Source: Lysinibacillus sphaericus (GTDB taxonomy: Bacteria > Bacillota > Bacilli > Bacillales_A > Planococcaceae). From it: 64,000 nt of DNA. The stretch is from positions 1-64,000 of the forward strand of contig NZ_SADV01000015.1 in the NCBI RefSeq assembly GCF_006864135.1. The letters run 5' to 3'. How positions within the stretch are numbered: the first letter of the stretch is position 1; each line of letters begins with the position of its first letter. Under the pieces are notes generated by a model. That model did no database searches, was not told the DNA's origin, and was given only the letters and a program-made list of their open reading frames with translations. Positions 44,618 to 56,400 of this stretch are shown one piece after another. Position numbers and translations under genes: made by a program.

Positions 44618-45310
44618 TTATAAGTTTTCTTCTATTATTCGAGCTATCTTTTTCACATTTACATTATTGTTAATAAAAAAATGGTTGCCGTTTAAATCGT
44701 ATAATTCACAATCTCCATCGCATAAATATTTCCAGCTTTTTTTTTGATAGAAATCTATATTATCTTCTGTCCCATTTAAAACAGATATATTACACTGAAT
44801 CTTTTCTTCCCTTTCTTTGTAAACATAATTTTCTACTATCCTTATATCATTTTTTAGAATAGGTAAAATAAACTCTAGTAATTCTTTCGATTCTAGTACC
44901 TCATCAGCAATTCCACCTAATGCTACGATACTATCCATAAACTCTTTATCAGGCATTTTATGACTAATAATAATATTACCTTTTACATTGGGCGAAAATC
45001 TGCCTGAAAAAAATAAATGCTTTGGCTTTCTATTGCTAGTATTAATGATTTTATAATATAGCTCATACGTCAAAAGTGCTCCCATACTATGCCCATAAAT
45101 TGCAAACTCTTCTTGTTGGATTTTATCTTGTATTTGGCAGTAAATATCTTCCACCGCTTCATTTATATTTTGATAAAAACCTTCACAGAATCTTTTTCCT
45201 CTTCCTTTTAATGCAATAGCATGTATTTCTATACGTTGATTTATAAATTTATTCCAATTACGGTATATCAGCTCTGAACCACCGGCATATGGCAAACAAA
45301 ATAACAACAT
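44618..45310 (-). CDS. type II thioesterase (GrsT-like)
   Basis: This is a 230-aa alpha/beta hydrolase of the external thioesterase group. The opening LFCLPYAGGSELIYRNW and the nucleophile GHSMG (about residues 73-77) are typical, and the catalytic His lies in NGNHFF. It clears misprimed or stalled carrier proteins. ATG 45310 after AAAGGGG; a GTG one codon earlier is closer to that site. It follows the NRPS by 59 nt. Confidence 0.9.
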   Translation of the reverse strand: MLLFCLPYAGGSELIYRNWNKFINQRIEIHAIALKGRGKRFCEGFYQNINEAVEDIYCQIQDKIQQEEFAIYGHSMGALLTYELYYKIINTSNRKPKHLFFSGRFSPNVKGNIIISHKMPDKEFMDSIVALGGIADEVLESKELLEFILPILKNDIRIVENYVYKEREEKIQCNISVLNGTEDNIDFYQKKSWKYLCDGDCELYDLNGNHFFINNNVNVKKIARIIEENL

Positions 45311-45369
45311 CACGAGTTCCCCTTTTATGTTTATCCTATTTTAGTCTTTTTAATGATCTGTTGATCGAA

Positions 45370-48300
45370 TCACCTTAAAAGTGCTATAAGTTCATTAAAT
45401 ATTTTAAAAGGTTCACTTATAACATTACTTTTATCAGCTGCATCTTGGTTTACATGAATGACAAAACTATATCCATTATATTTATAAAGAATATTCTGAA
45501 ACCCTAGTCCATGCCCCTCATGCCCTAACATATCGTTCACATTAAAAATACCTAATCCCATATTCACTTTGTAGTCAGTTGGATAATTCATTGAAATATC
45601 TATATAGTCATTGAATATTTCTTTGTTTTTTAGTAATAATCCATCTACAAATGCATCAAGCCATGTAAGTAGATCCTTAGCATTAGATATCATACCTCCA
45701 GATGCCCAACTTGCACTTAAAGCATTATTTGTCACATCTTTTTTCTCAGGGTTAGTATAGCAATGACTAAAATTATCTAAATTAGGTAACTTATCTATTA
45801 ACCTCGTTTGTTCAAGCCCCAACTTATTGCAAATTCTATTTTGTATATTCTCTTCTAAACTTACATGTGTAATTTTTTCGATAATTAATCCTAATAATAT
45901 ATATCCGGTACTAGAGTATATCCAAATGTTATTATTAAATGTCTGATCATATGGTAAAGATAAACCATAGTATAATAATTCTTCCTTAGTCCATTCTTTA
46001 TTACTTTCTAAACCTTTAATAAAACTAGGATGTTTTACAAAGTCATGTATTCCACTAGTGTGATTTAATAAGCTTTTTATTGTTATATTATTAAAATACT
46101 CTGCTTTATATTGTTCTACTAATTCTGGTAAAAAACGTATAACGGAATCCTCTAAATTTAATAACCCTTCCTCCATCAATTGTAATATTATAGTTGCCAC
46201 AAATGTCTTAGTAATGCTTCCTATTTTAAAATTAGTAGTAGACTTCAGATTTATATTATTCTCAATGTCCGCAAACCCTTTCGAAATAACCGTATTTTGT
46301 CCATCAGGAGCTTTTATTCCCAATATCAATCCTGGAGCCTTGTATTTATTTAAAAACAACGATAAATTGTTTTCTAAACTAGCTATATTTAATTGCTTTT
46401 TATTTAAAGAAATAAATCCTAATAAAACTTCTTTATATTTTTTTGCTAAATTAGCTATAGTATTAGATTTATATGCTTTTGTATTGAACGTTAATAATAT
46501 TTTTAATTTCCCATTGCTTATGTTCCCGTTAAACTCCAATTCAAAATGTCTTTCACTATTGATACTAATATTACTTCCATATTCCTCTTCAATTATCTCA
46601 AATATACTATTTTTATTTTCTATATCTGTTTCTCCATGATAATTAAAACAAATTTGAGGAGTCATGAACCAATCCATATCTTTTTTATTTTCTTCTTCAG
46701 TTAAATATTTCAGGATGTGATAGCCTATACCATTTCTAGGGATAGCGTTTCTTATTAAGATTGTTCTATCTAAATAATCTATCAAATTATTAGTTTCTGG
46801 AGCTTCTAAAATAATAGGGTAGATAGATGTAAACCATCCTATCGTACTTTGAATACTTACATCATTAAATAAATCTTCTCGTCCATGCCCTTCAAACATA
46901 ATTGCATTTTCTCTATTTCCAGTCCAATTCTGTAAAACAAACGATAACGAAGACAGCAAAATATTAACAACACTTGTTTTGTATAATTCGGAACATTTTT
47001 CCAACAAAGCCCTGGTTTCTTCTAGACTAAGAGATATTTCATAAGTATCGCTATCTCTCATAGTATTAGTATCGTGACTAAAATCAAAAGGAATGTTATT
47101 TATTTTTTTTTGGATATTTCTCCAATAGGACTTTTCTTTTAATAACGCTTCACTATTACTAAAGTGATAAAGTTTTTTAGACCACTCTTTGATTGAATTA
47201 GATTTGTTCGTTAATTTAATATCTTTCTTACGTAAAAACTGATTATATAAACATTGGATATCATTTATTAAAATACCCCATGATACAGTATCGACTGCCA
47301 AATGATGAATTAAGATGTATATATAATCAAAACTGTTTGTTTTAACTACAACCGTACTCATCAGTGGACCTAATTTTAGATCTACAGTTTTTTGTAATTC
47401 CTTTACTTTTTCCAAAATAATTGATTTGTCCTGTTCTAGATCATCCAGGTAAATGACTTCATAATTAAAAGGATAATTTGCCCCTACTATCTCCCCAGCT
47501 ACTTCATTATTAACTGTTGTAAAGCGCATTCTTAATGAATCATGAAGCTTTTGTACTTCTTTTAATACGTCCCTTAACACATCCACATTAAGTCTTTCAT
47601 TACATTTTAAAAAAGTTGCTTGATGAAAATACTCTGGATCAATTTTATGTGATTCAAAAAACCATTTTTGAATAGGAGTTAATTTAAACTCACCTACAGT
47701 AGGTTCTATTAATAATGAACTACTTTCAAGTGAATTAATAACTTCTACGATTTTTTTAATAGTTCTGTATTTAAAAATATCACTTAGCTTTATTGTTAAA
47801 TTCTTTTCATTTAACTTATATATAAATTTAATTGCTTTAATGGAATCTCCACCCAAGTGGAAAAAATCATCGTTTATCCCCACTTTTTTATGAACAAAAA
47901 TTTCTCCCCAAATTTCCACAAGTAAACTTTCGTATTCATTTGAGGGCTTTTCATAATTATTCTCTTTTAAATATCTATCGCCATTTAGTTCCTTTAAAAT
48001 TCTTCTATCAGGTTTATCACTTTGATTTTTAGGTATAGAATCTAATTGCATAAAATAAGTTGGAACCATGTATTCGGGTAACTCATTCAATAAAAAAGTT
48101 CTTATTTCTGAAGGCGTCATTTTTTTATCAGCTACTACATAACATGCTAGATTGTTTTCATAATGTTGATCCTTTATTGTTACAACTACCGCTTCATTTA
48201 TATGTTTATTTAGAAGTAATCTTCTCTCGATTTCTTCTAATTCTATTCTATATCCCCTTATTTTTACCTGATAATCCTCTCTGCCTACATACTCAATATT

Positions 48301-51300
48301 TCCGTCTGGTAACCAACGAGCTATGTCACCTGTTCTATAAATTTTTTCGCTTTCAATATAAGGATTTGGAATAAATTTTTGTTCCGTTAATTCTAGATTA
48401 TTTAAGTATCCTCGCGCTATACCAATTCCACCAATACAAAGTTCACCATGAACTCCTATAGGCTGTATTTTTTGATTTTTATCTAAAATATAAATATTTG
48501 TGTTATATATCGGTTTTCCAATTGGTACTGTTTTATTATCTTCGTTTATTTTATTAGCTGTCCAAGCGGCTGCACATACAGTAGTTTCAGTTGGTCCATA
48601 GGCATTTACATATTGAACTTTACCATTCCATTTTTTAACTAATTCACTATTTGATTCGGAACCTGCTGTTATTAATAATCTTAAATAGTTATTTTTTTGA
48701 GGACTTAAATTTGAAGCATAGACAGGAGGCAATGTAGCTACCGTTATTCTATTGATATTTAAAAACGCTTCAAAGTCGTTTATATCCTTAATTACATATT
48801 TAGGAACAATAAAAAGTGTTGCCCCGGTTAACAATGCCATGCTCATTTCCCAAACCGCTGCATCAAATGTACAATTTGCAAATTGCATGATGTTATCCTT
48901 TTCACAAATGTTATACTCATTTTCAAAATAGGATTTTAAATTAGCTAAACCTTTATGTTCAACCATTACTCCCTTAGGTCTACCAGTGGATCCGGATGTG
49001 TAAATAATATAAGCTAAATCATTTTTCTCATTTACATTTTCCAAATTTTCAATATCTTTTTTATACACTTTATTATCTTCAATATGGATCGTTTCCTTTT
49101 CTTTCAACAAACCTGTATTGATATTCTCCTGGGTTAAGAGAATTGCTACTCTACTATCTTCTAGAATATATTGGATTCTCTCTTCAGGATATTCTGGATC
49201 AATAGGTAAATATGCACCACCAGCTTTTAATATTGCTAATATACCTACTACCATCTCTATAGATTGATTGACGAAGATACCAACTACAGTATCGCGTTTT
49301 ACGCCCTTGTCCCTCAATATTCTCGCGAGTTGGTTAGACTTCTCATTAAGTTGACTATATGTCGCCTTATTATTTTCGTATATAACTGCAATTTGATCGG
49401 GTGCCTTTTTAACTTGTTCTTCAAACAATTGATGCATTGTTTTATTCTTGTCAATTATCATAGATTTATTATTAAATTGATTTATTTTATCTTTTTCCTT
49501 TTGGGAAAGTATATTAATATCTTTCAATTTTCGATCTATATTTTCAATAATTGAATATAAAAGATTACTAAAGCAGTCAATCATCAATTCTATTGTTTCT
49601 CTTTTATAAATTTTTGTACAAAATTCAAAACAACAATTCATTGCATTTTTTTCTTCTGTTATATTTAAAGTCAAATCAAATTTTGATGTTTTATTTATAT
49701 AATTGTATTTTTTTATTTTCAATGCATCCATTTCAAAATTAGCTTCATCTAAATTTTGATAAACAAACATTGTATCGAATAAAGCATTCCTACTTGTATC
49801 TCGATTAATTTCTAGCTTTCCTATTAACTCATCAAATTGATAATCTTGATAATCAAATGCCTTTAAAACCGTTTCTTTAGTTTCTTTTAAAAATTTTTTA
49901 AATGTCTTATTTGACTCAGGATAATTCCTTATTGCAACAGTATTTACAAACATACCTAACAGATTTTGTAAATCATTGTGATTCCTACCGGACATTGGTG
50001 TCCCTATAATTAAATCTTCTTGATTTGTATATTTTGATAAAAGAGTTGAATATGCAGCAAGTAAAACCATATACAACGTGCTATCATTTTCCTTTGCAAT
50101 CTTTTTTAGTTTATTTGTTATAATAGAATCTATTTCAAGTGTGAGAGAATCCCCTTCAAAGTTAAATTTACTAGGTCTTTTATAATCAGAAGGTAAATTT
50201 AATATTGGTAATTCGCCTTTAAATACATCTAGCCAATATTTTTCTTGTTCTTTTATCTCCTTTGTATGGAAAAATCCCTTTTGCCAAGCAGAATAATCCT
50301 TATATTGTATATCATTCACCATTAAATCTTTTTCATTAACATAACTGGCTAATTGCTCTAGTAAAATATTTATGGACGTACCATCTGCAATAATATGATG
50401 AATATCAAAGATTAGTATATGCCGTTTATTATCTATACGAATGACGCCTACTCTTAATAAAGGAGCCTTCTGCAATAAAAACGGTTTTGAAAATTCTCTA
50501 ATCTTTTTATCAATATCCATTTCATTTGTCACTTGCATTCTTTCTATTTTAAAATCAATTTCTTCAAAATCATGAATTTTCTGTACTATTACTCCGTCAA
50601 CTACATCAAAGCTAGTTCTTAGTATCTCATTATTTTTAATTAATTTTTTTAAACCATCTGTTATTTTCGATACATTCAACTTACCTATTACTTCCATTGC
50701 TTCCGTAATATTATAAACATTACTAGCTGTTTCGAGTTCTTGAATAAGGTATATTCTTTTTTGAGCTGATGATGCCTCATAGTATTCTTTTTCTTGTATC
50801 TTTTTAATTTTTCTATACTCTTTTTTACGAACTGAAGATATATAGGAAGCGATATTTTTTATATTTTCTAGGCTAAAAAAATCTTTTATTGGAATGTCTA
50901 TATTTAGTTCTTTATGAATTCTTCCAACTACCTTTACAGCATTTAAAGAATGCCCACCTATGTCAAAAAAACTATCGTTAATACTTATCGTATAATTTAT
51001 CTTTAAGATGTCTTTCCATATTTGAATTAGTTTTTCCTCAATATCATTTTTGGGAAATTCATATATGCCTAATTCGCTTTCATCTTCTAATTTATCGAGC
51101 TTTAATTTATCAACCTTACCATTAATTGTAAGTGGTATTTTCTCTAATTTAATGAAGTTTGCTGGCATCATATAACTTGGCAATGATTCTTTTAATTTCT
51201 CTCGTATTAAATCTTTACTATAATTACAGTTAGCTACATAATATGCGTATATATATTTATTATCTTCAATCTCTTTTACCAATACGACCGCTTCATTTAT

Positions 51301-53319
51301 ATCATTTATTTTTAATAATGCGTTTTCTATCTCGCCAAGTTCTATTCTATATCCCCTTATTTTAACTTGATTATCTATTCTCTCAATAAATTCAATATTC
51401 CCATCCGGAAGCCACCTTACCAAATCACCAGTTTTATACATTTTTCCATCTGTTTCAAATGGATTTTTCACAAATTTCTTTTCAGTTAAATCGTTTCTAT
51501 TTATATAACCTGATGCTAATCCTTCTCCCGATATACATAGTTCACCTGGTACTCCTATCGGCTGTAATTTGTTATTATTATCGATAACATATAATTTTGT
51601 GTTTGAAATTGGTTTACCAATCGGAACAAATATATCTTCCTCTCCTATATCATTGATTGGATAATAAGTTGCGAAAATAGTACTTTCCGTTGGGCCATAT
51701 AAATTTATTATTCTATTAGGACCCAAAAATCCAAATGCTTTCTTAGCTTGTTTTAAAGATAATTTTTCCCCACCTATTAGTATTTTTTTTACATTTTGCA
51801 GGGATTTCAAATTTAAATCTACTAAAGAATGGAATAACGCAGTTGTAATAAACAATATACTTATTTTTTCTCTTTCTATTAACGATCCTAATTCTTTCAA
51901 ATCGAGGGTATGATATTTTTCTGGAATTACAATTCTTGCTCCATTTAATAAAGCACCGAATATTTCGAAAATAGATCCATCAAATACATAACTTGATAAC
52001 TGTAAGAAGGTATCATTTTTATTGATATTAATATAATTTGTATTGCCCCCTAGGCGACTGATAACACAGGATTGATTTATTAATGTTCCTTTTGGCCTAC
52101 CTGTTGAACCAGATGTATAAATGATATACGCTAGTTCATTCCCTTCAAATGGAATATTAAGGTTATCAACATTTAATTTTTCTTTCTCTTTTAGATCAAG
52201 ATTTATTATTTTACACCCTTGGTTAACTATATCCATCGAATTTCCCTGTTTTAATAATATTTTACAATTTGAATCTTCTAGCATATATTTAACTCTTTCT
52301 TCTGGGTATTCATAATCAATAGGTAAATATGCTGCACCAGCTTTTAATATTGCTATAATTCCTATAATCATTTCTGGCGATTTCTCAGCAATTAATCCAA
52401 CTACATCCCCTTTTTCCACGTTATTTTCCTTTAGTTTATTTGCGAGGTTATTGGATTTTTCATTAAGCTCTTTATATGAAAATTTTTTATTTTTAAAAAC
52501 AATCGCAATATGATCTGGGTTATTTTCTACTTGCTTTTCAAAAATTTCACTTAATGATAGATTTTTAGGAAAAGGCATACTTGTATTATTAATGTCTTTC
52601 AATATATTTTTTTCCTTGTCACTTATAATATCGATATGATCTATTCTAATTGTTAAGTTATTTACTACCTTCTGTAATATATTTATTAATATATTTTTAA
52701 GAATAAAAATCTGATTCTCTTCGACATAATCAAAGCTATTAAATATTAAGGAAATTGAATCTCCTTCCACTCTAATATTTAAAGTAAGATCATTATTTGG
52801 TAGCTTTAAAACATTTTTTATTTGAAGATCACTATGTAATCCTTCCATTACACAAAATACATTTATTTTCTCGTAAATAAAGTTTCTTTTATATAATTGT
52901 TCTAAAGGATAAAATTCATATAAAAATGAATTAAAAAGAACATTTTTTTCATTTAAAAGAACTTCTTTAAAATTCACTTCTTTCGTTAATAGTTGTTTTG
53001 ATAAAAGGTACTCATTATTTGGTTGTCTTGTATTATCTTTACTATATGGTGGAATTCCAATCGCAAAATGGGAGTTTGAACACATTCTAGATAAAGCCAT
53101 TTTGAATACTGTTAATATTAATGTATATATCATTATATTTTTGTCTTTTGTTATTTGTTTAACTTTTTTAGTTATTTCTTTATCAATATCAACTTTTAAG
53201 AAATAAGATTCATTGCCCTTTTGATTTTTCTGAAATACTAAACGATCAAATTCCGTTGCCACCATTTCATTCCAAAAACTTTTAGATTTATTTATCACAT
53301 CATACTTTACTTCTTTCAT
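45370..53319 (-). CDS. NRPS: C-lobe, A-PCP, C-A-PCP-E, C-terminal PBP/beta-lactamase-fold domain
   Basis: 2649 aa. Residues 1-235 match only the C-terminal lobe of a condensation domain (no HHxxxDG). A1 (about 255-745; YTSGSTGRPKG 401-411) has pocket residues read as D-G-F-F-I-G-L-I-F-K, nearest to Ile codes. PCP1 serine S791 in GGHS. C domain 845-1270 with HHIIADG. A2 (1295-1780) reads D-A-W-T-I-A-A-V-C-K, the Phe code. PCP2 serine S1826 in GGDS. Epimerisation domain 1875-2300 (HHLAVDTVSW, GHGRE). Residues 2310-2649 are a serine beta-lactamase/D-Ala-D-Ala peptidase fold with S2368-I-T-K2371, Y2468-S-S and HEGHG near 2600, without signal peptide or membrane helix. No classical thioesterase domain. 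Product segment predicted: (Ile/Val)-D-Phe, then release by the last domain. Confidence 0.93.
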   Translation of the reverse strand: MKEVKYDVINKSKSFWNEMVATEFDRLVFQKNQKGNESYFLKVDIDKEITKKVKQITKDKNIMIYTLILTVFKMALSRMCSNSHFAIGIPPYSKDNTRQPNNEYLLSKQLLTKEVNFKEVLLNEKNVLFNSFLYEFYPLEQLYKRNFIYEKINVFCVMEGLHSDLQIKNVLKLPNNDLTLNIRVEGDSISLIFNSFDYVEENQIFILKNILINILQKVVNNLTIRIDHIDIISDKEKNILKDINNTSMPFPKNLSLSEIFEKQVENNPDHIAIVFKNKKFSYKELNEKSNNLANKLKENNVEKGDVVGLIAEKSPEMIIGIIAILKAGAAYLPIDYEYPEERVKYMLEDSNCKILLKQGNSMDIVNQGCKIINLDLKEKEKLNVDNLNIPFEGNELAYIIYTSGSTGRPKGTLINQSCVISRLGGNTNYININKNDTFLQLSSYVFDGSIFEIFGALLNGARIVIPEKYHTLDLKELGSLIEREKISILFITTALFHSLVDLNLKSLQNVKKILIGGEKLSLKQAKKAFGFLGPNRIINLYGPTESTIFATYYPINDIGEEDIFVPIGKPISNTKLYVIDNNNKLQPIGVPGELCISGEGLASGYINRNDLTEKKFVKNPFETDGKMYKTGDLVRWLPDGNIEFIERIDNQVKIRGYRIELGEIENALLKINDINEAVVLVKEIEDNKYIYAYYVANCNYSKDLIREKLKESLPSYMMPANFIKLEKIPLTINGKVDKLKLDKLEDESELGIYEFPKNDIEEKLIQIWKDILKINYTISINDSFFDIGGHSLNAVKVVGRIHKELNIDIPIKDFFSLENIKNIASYISSVRKKEYRKIKKIQEKEYYEASSAQKRIYLIQELETASNVYNITEAMEVIGKLNVSKITDGLKKLIKNNEILRTSFDVVDGVIVQKIHDFEEIDFKIERMQVTNEMDIDKKIREFSKPFLLQKAPLLRVGVIRIDNKRHILIFDIHHIIADGTSINILLEQLASYVNEKDLMVNDIQYKDYSAWQKGFFHTKEIKEQEKYWLDVFKGELPILNLPSDYKRPSKFNFEGDSLTLEIDSIITNKLKKIAKENDSTLYMVLLAAYSTLLSKYTNQEDLIIGTPMSGRNHNDLQNLLGMFVNTVAIRNYPESNKTFKKFLKETKETVLKAFDYQDYQFDELIGKLEINRDTSRNALFDTMFVYQNLDEANFEMDALKIKKYNYINKTSKFDLTLNITEEKNAMNCCFEFCTKIYKRETIELMIDCFSNLLYSIIENIDRKLKDINILSQKEKDKINQFNNKSMIIDKNKTMHQLFEEQVKKAPDQIAVIYENNKATYSQLNEKSNQLARILRDKGVKRDTVVGIFVNQSIEMVVGILAILKAGGAYLPIDPEYPEERIQYILEDSRVAILLTQENINTGLLKEKETIHIEDNKVYKKDIENLENVNEKNDLAYIIYTSGSTGRPKGVMVEHKGLANLKSYFENEYNICEKDNIMQFANCTFDAAVWEMSMALLTGATLFIVPKYVIKDINDFEAFLNINRITVATLPPVYASNLSPQKNNYLRLLITAGSESNSELVKKWNGKVQYVNAYGPTETTVCAAAWTANKINEDNKTVPIGKPIYNTNIYILDKNQKIQPIGVHGELCIGGIGIARGYLNNLELTEQKFIPNPYIESEKIYRTGDIARWLPDGNIEYVGREDYQVKIRGYRIELEEIERRLLLNKHINEAVVVTIKDQHYENNLACYVVADKKMTPSEIRTFLLNELPEYMVPTYFMQLDSIPKNQSDKPDRRILKELNGDRYLKENNYEKPSNEYESLLVEIWGEIFVHKKVGINDDFFHLGGDSIKAIKFIYKLNEKNLTIKLSDIFKYRTIKKIVEVINSLESSSLLIEPTVGEFKLTPIQKWFFESHKIDPEYFHQATFLKCNERLNVDVLRDVLKEVQKLHDSLRMRFTTVNNEVAGEIVGANYPFNYEVIYLDDLEQDKSIILEKVKELQKTVDLKLGPLMSTVVVKTNSFDYIYILIHHLAVDTVSWGILINDIQCLYNQFLRKKDIKLTNKSNSIKEWSKKLYHFSNSEALLKEKSYWRNIQKKINNIPFDFSHDTNTMRDSDTYEISLSLEETRALLEKCSELYKTSVVNILLSSLSFVLQNWTGNRENAIMFEGHGREDLFNDVSIQSTIGWFTSIYPIILEAPETNNLIDYLDRTILIRNAIPRNGIGYHILKYLTEEENKKDMDWFMTPQICFNYHGETDIENKNSIFEIIEEEYGSNISINSERHFELEFNGNISNGKLKILLTFNTKAYKSNTIANLAKKYKEVLLGFISLNKKQLNIASLENNLSLFLNKYKAPGLILGIKAPDGQNTVISKGFADIENNINLKSTTNFKIGSITKTFVATIILQLMEEGLLNLEDSVIRFLPELVEQYKAEYFNNITIKSLLNHTSGIHDFVKHPSFIKGLESNKEWTKEELLYYGLSLPYDQTFNNNIWIYSSTGYILLGLIIEKITHVSLEENIQNRICNKLGLEQTRLIDKLPNLDNFSHCYTNPEKKDVTNNALSASWASGGMISNAKDLLTWLDAFVDGLLLKNKEIFNDYIDISMNYPTDYKVNMGLGIFNVNDMLGHEGHGLGFQNILYKYNGYSFVIHVNQDAADKSNVISEPFKIFNELIALLR

Positions 53320-53378
53320 TCTAGCTCACTCCTCTTTAAAATTGTTCTGAGTTTGTGAAACCTATTAATAGAAATAGT

Positions 53379-53408
53379 CTTTATAGGGGGAAATCTCCCC
53401 CTATAAAG
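53379..53408. repeat. 12-bp inverted repeat between the two megasynthase genes
   Basis: CTTTATAGGGGG (53379-53390) and CCCCCTATAAAG (53397-53408) flank a 6-nt loop, between the stop of the hybrid PKS-NRPS and the NRPS start. The GC-rich stem stands out in very AT-rich DNA. No T-run on the minus strand, so a complete terminator is unlikely; partial attenuation or RNA processing is possible. Confidence 0.7.
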
Positions 53409-53456
53409 GGATAAATTTTCTTTGGAAGTATCTTTTTAATTGCATTTATTTACTTT

Positions 53457-56400
53457 TTAAAAAGTAAATTCTAAATCTTCTTCGTTAAAATTATTGGATA
53501 TTAAATTATTGTAAATATTAGATAATTCATTCTCGGTAATTAGGTCAATAGTTTCAATCTTTATATCCAGATTTTTTGATGTTAAATGTATAATGCTTTT
53601 AAAGTATTCTATAAGTTTTTCAATTGTTGTTTCTTTAAATAATGACGTTGCATAGCTTAAATCAAACAATAATTCCCCTTCTTTTTCCTGACAAACAATT
53701 GTAATGTTGAACTTTTCAGTATTTTCTTTGAAAGGATATGATGTTACTTTTAAATTATCTAGTTCTATTCTATCTTCCAGCATATTTTGAAGAACGAACA
53801 TAACATCAAATAATGGAATTCTGTTTAAATCTCCCACCACACCTACCTTTTGAACCAACTCATCAAATTGATATTCTTGATTATCAAAGGCCATTATCGT
53901 CTTCTCTTTTACAATGTTTAAATAATCTTTAAAATTTAATTCATTATCTACGTTTGTTCTAATTGCTAAAGTGTTGACAAACAAACCAATAACATTTTCC
54001 AAATCTTCTGATGTTCTTCCAGAGACAGGTGTTCCAACAACTATATCTTCCTGTTGGCAATATTTTGATAATAAAATATTTATATTTGCTAATAAAACCA
54101 TGTACAGTGTGCTGCCAGTCTTGCGTCCTATTGCTTTTAAATTATCTGTAATAGATTTATCTATTTTAAATTCGATACTATTTCCTTTAAAGTCTCGTCT
54201 ATTTGGCACAGGATAGTCCGTAGGGAATTTTGTTTCAGGTAATTTCCCTTGATACTCGCCTAACCAATATTTTTCTTGTTTTTTTAGTTCTTCACTTTTT
54301 AATCTCTGTAATTGCCAAGCAGAGAAATCCTTATATTGAACTTTTAATGATTTCAACTTTTTGTCGGAATACAAATCGCTAAATTCTTTTGTTAATATCG
54401 CAACAGAAATGCCGTCAGATATAATATGATGAATATCAAAAATAACAATATTTCTATCTTCCTCTATATTTATTACTCCAACTCTAATAAGAGGAGGCAT
54501 TTTTAAGTTAAATGGCCTAATAAAGTTTGCTATCTTTTCTGAAATTTCATCTTCGTTTTTTACTGTTAGCATTTCAATTTTAAAAACTAAATCATTTATT
54601 GGTTGAATTTTTTGTACTATGTCTTCATCAACAATTTCAAAACTTGTTCTTAATGATTCATGCCTTTCTATTAACTGTCTTAATACTCTATTTATTATAT
54701 TTAGATCGAGTTTGCCTATTACTTCTATTACCTTTGACATATTATAAGCCGTTCCATTATTTCTCTCCTGTAGCATATACATTCTTTTCTGTGCAGAGGA
54801 AGTTCTATAATATTGTTGTTTAACTGTTAATTTTTCTATTTCTTCGTATTTATTTTTCCCCACTTTGCTAATATATTTAGTGAGTTCTTTAATATTTTTA
54901 GCCTTAAATAATTCTTTTATTGGTATTTTCACATCTAATAACTTGTGAATTCTGCCTACCAATATTGTTGCATTTAATGAATGTCCTCCCAAATCAAAAA
55001 AGTTGTCATTTATTCCTATTCTTTTTATTCCTAAAATTTCTGACCAAATTTCCACTAATTTTTTTTCCACCTTATTACGTGGAGCAACATAGTCATTTGA
55101 AATTTGATCTTCTTTATTTGGATCAGGTAAGGCTTTTCTATTTATTTTTCCATTTGAATTCAGTGGCATTTCTGAAACTTCGATAATAAATGTAGGTATC
55201 ATGTAATCAGGCAAGGTTGCTGATAAATAATCCTTAATGTCAGATGTATTTAATTTTCTATAACAGGATACATATGCACAAAGATATTTTTGATTATTTT
55301 GATCAGTTTTTCCTACAACTACTGCTTGTTTTATATTTTCAAGACTCAATAATCTAGTTTCTATTTCTTCAAGTTCTATTCGATATCCTCTAACTTTTAC
55401 CTGATTATCTATCCTTCCTAAAAATTCTATTTCTCCATTTTTCAGCCATCTTGTTAAATCACCAGTTTTATAGATTTTCATACCTTTTTCAAACGGACTT
55501 TCTACAAACTTCTTCATGGTTAAATTTTCCTTATTTAAGTAGCCTCTTGCTACACCATCTCCACCTATACATAATTCTCCTGGAACTCCTATAGGCACTA
55601 TTTGCATATCTTCATCAAGAATATATACTTGAGTGTTATTTATTGGTTTTCCAATAGTAAGGTTGTTGTCTTCATTTACACAAAGTTTGCTTGTAGACCA
55701 AATAGTTGTCTCTGTAGGTCCATATACATTAAATACTTTTAAATTATCGTTTCTATTTAATTCTTCAACTAAATTTTTAGGAACTTCTTCTCCACCAATT
55801 AGCACTGTTTTTAATTCTTTTATTGATTTTTTAAACTTATCGCTTTCTAATAGGGATTTTAATCTGGAAGGCGTACATTGCATTACCTCCACTTTATTTG
55901 CAACAATTACCTTTGATAACTTATCTCCATCAATTACCTCTTCCTCATTTGCAATTATTATTTTCATGCCTTGAGCAAGTGGTACTAAAGTTTCTAAACC
56001 GAAAATATCAAATGAAATTGTTGTAATACATAATATGTTGTTATTCTCATTTAGATTGGTTGCAGCTACAATACCTTGTATAAAATTATTTACTTGTTTA
56101 TGTTCAACCATCACGCCTTTTGGATTTCCTGTTGAACCAGAAGTATAGATTACATAAGCTAAATCATAATAGTTATTTACTATACTAAGATTATTATCTT
56201 CTAAAGAATAACTATCTTTCTTAATATTAATGATACTACCATTAAACTTTAAATCATCTTCTAATTCCCTGGCTGTTATTAAAATTTCTACTCCTGAATC
56301 TTCAAGCATATACTCTACTCGACTTCTAGGAAGATTTTTATCAATTGGTAAGTATGCTCCACCTGACTTTAAAACCCCCATAATACCAATGATCATTTGA

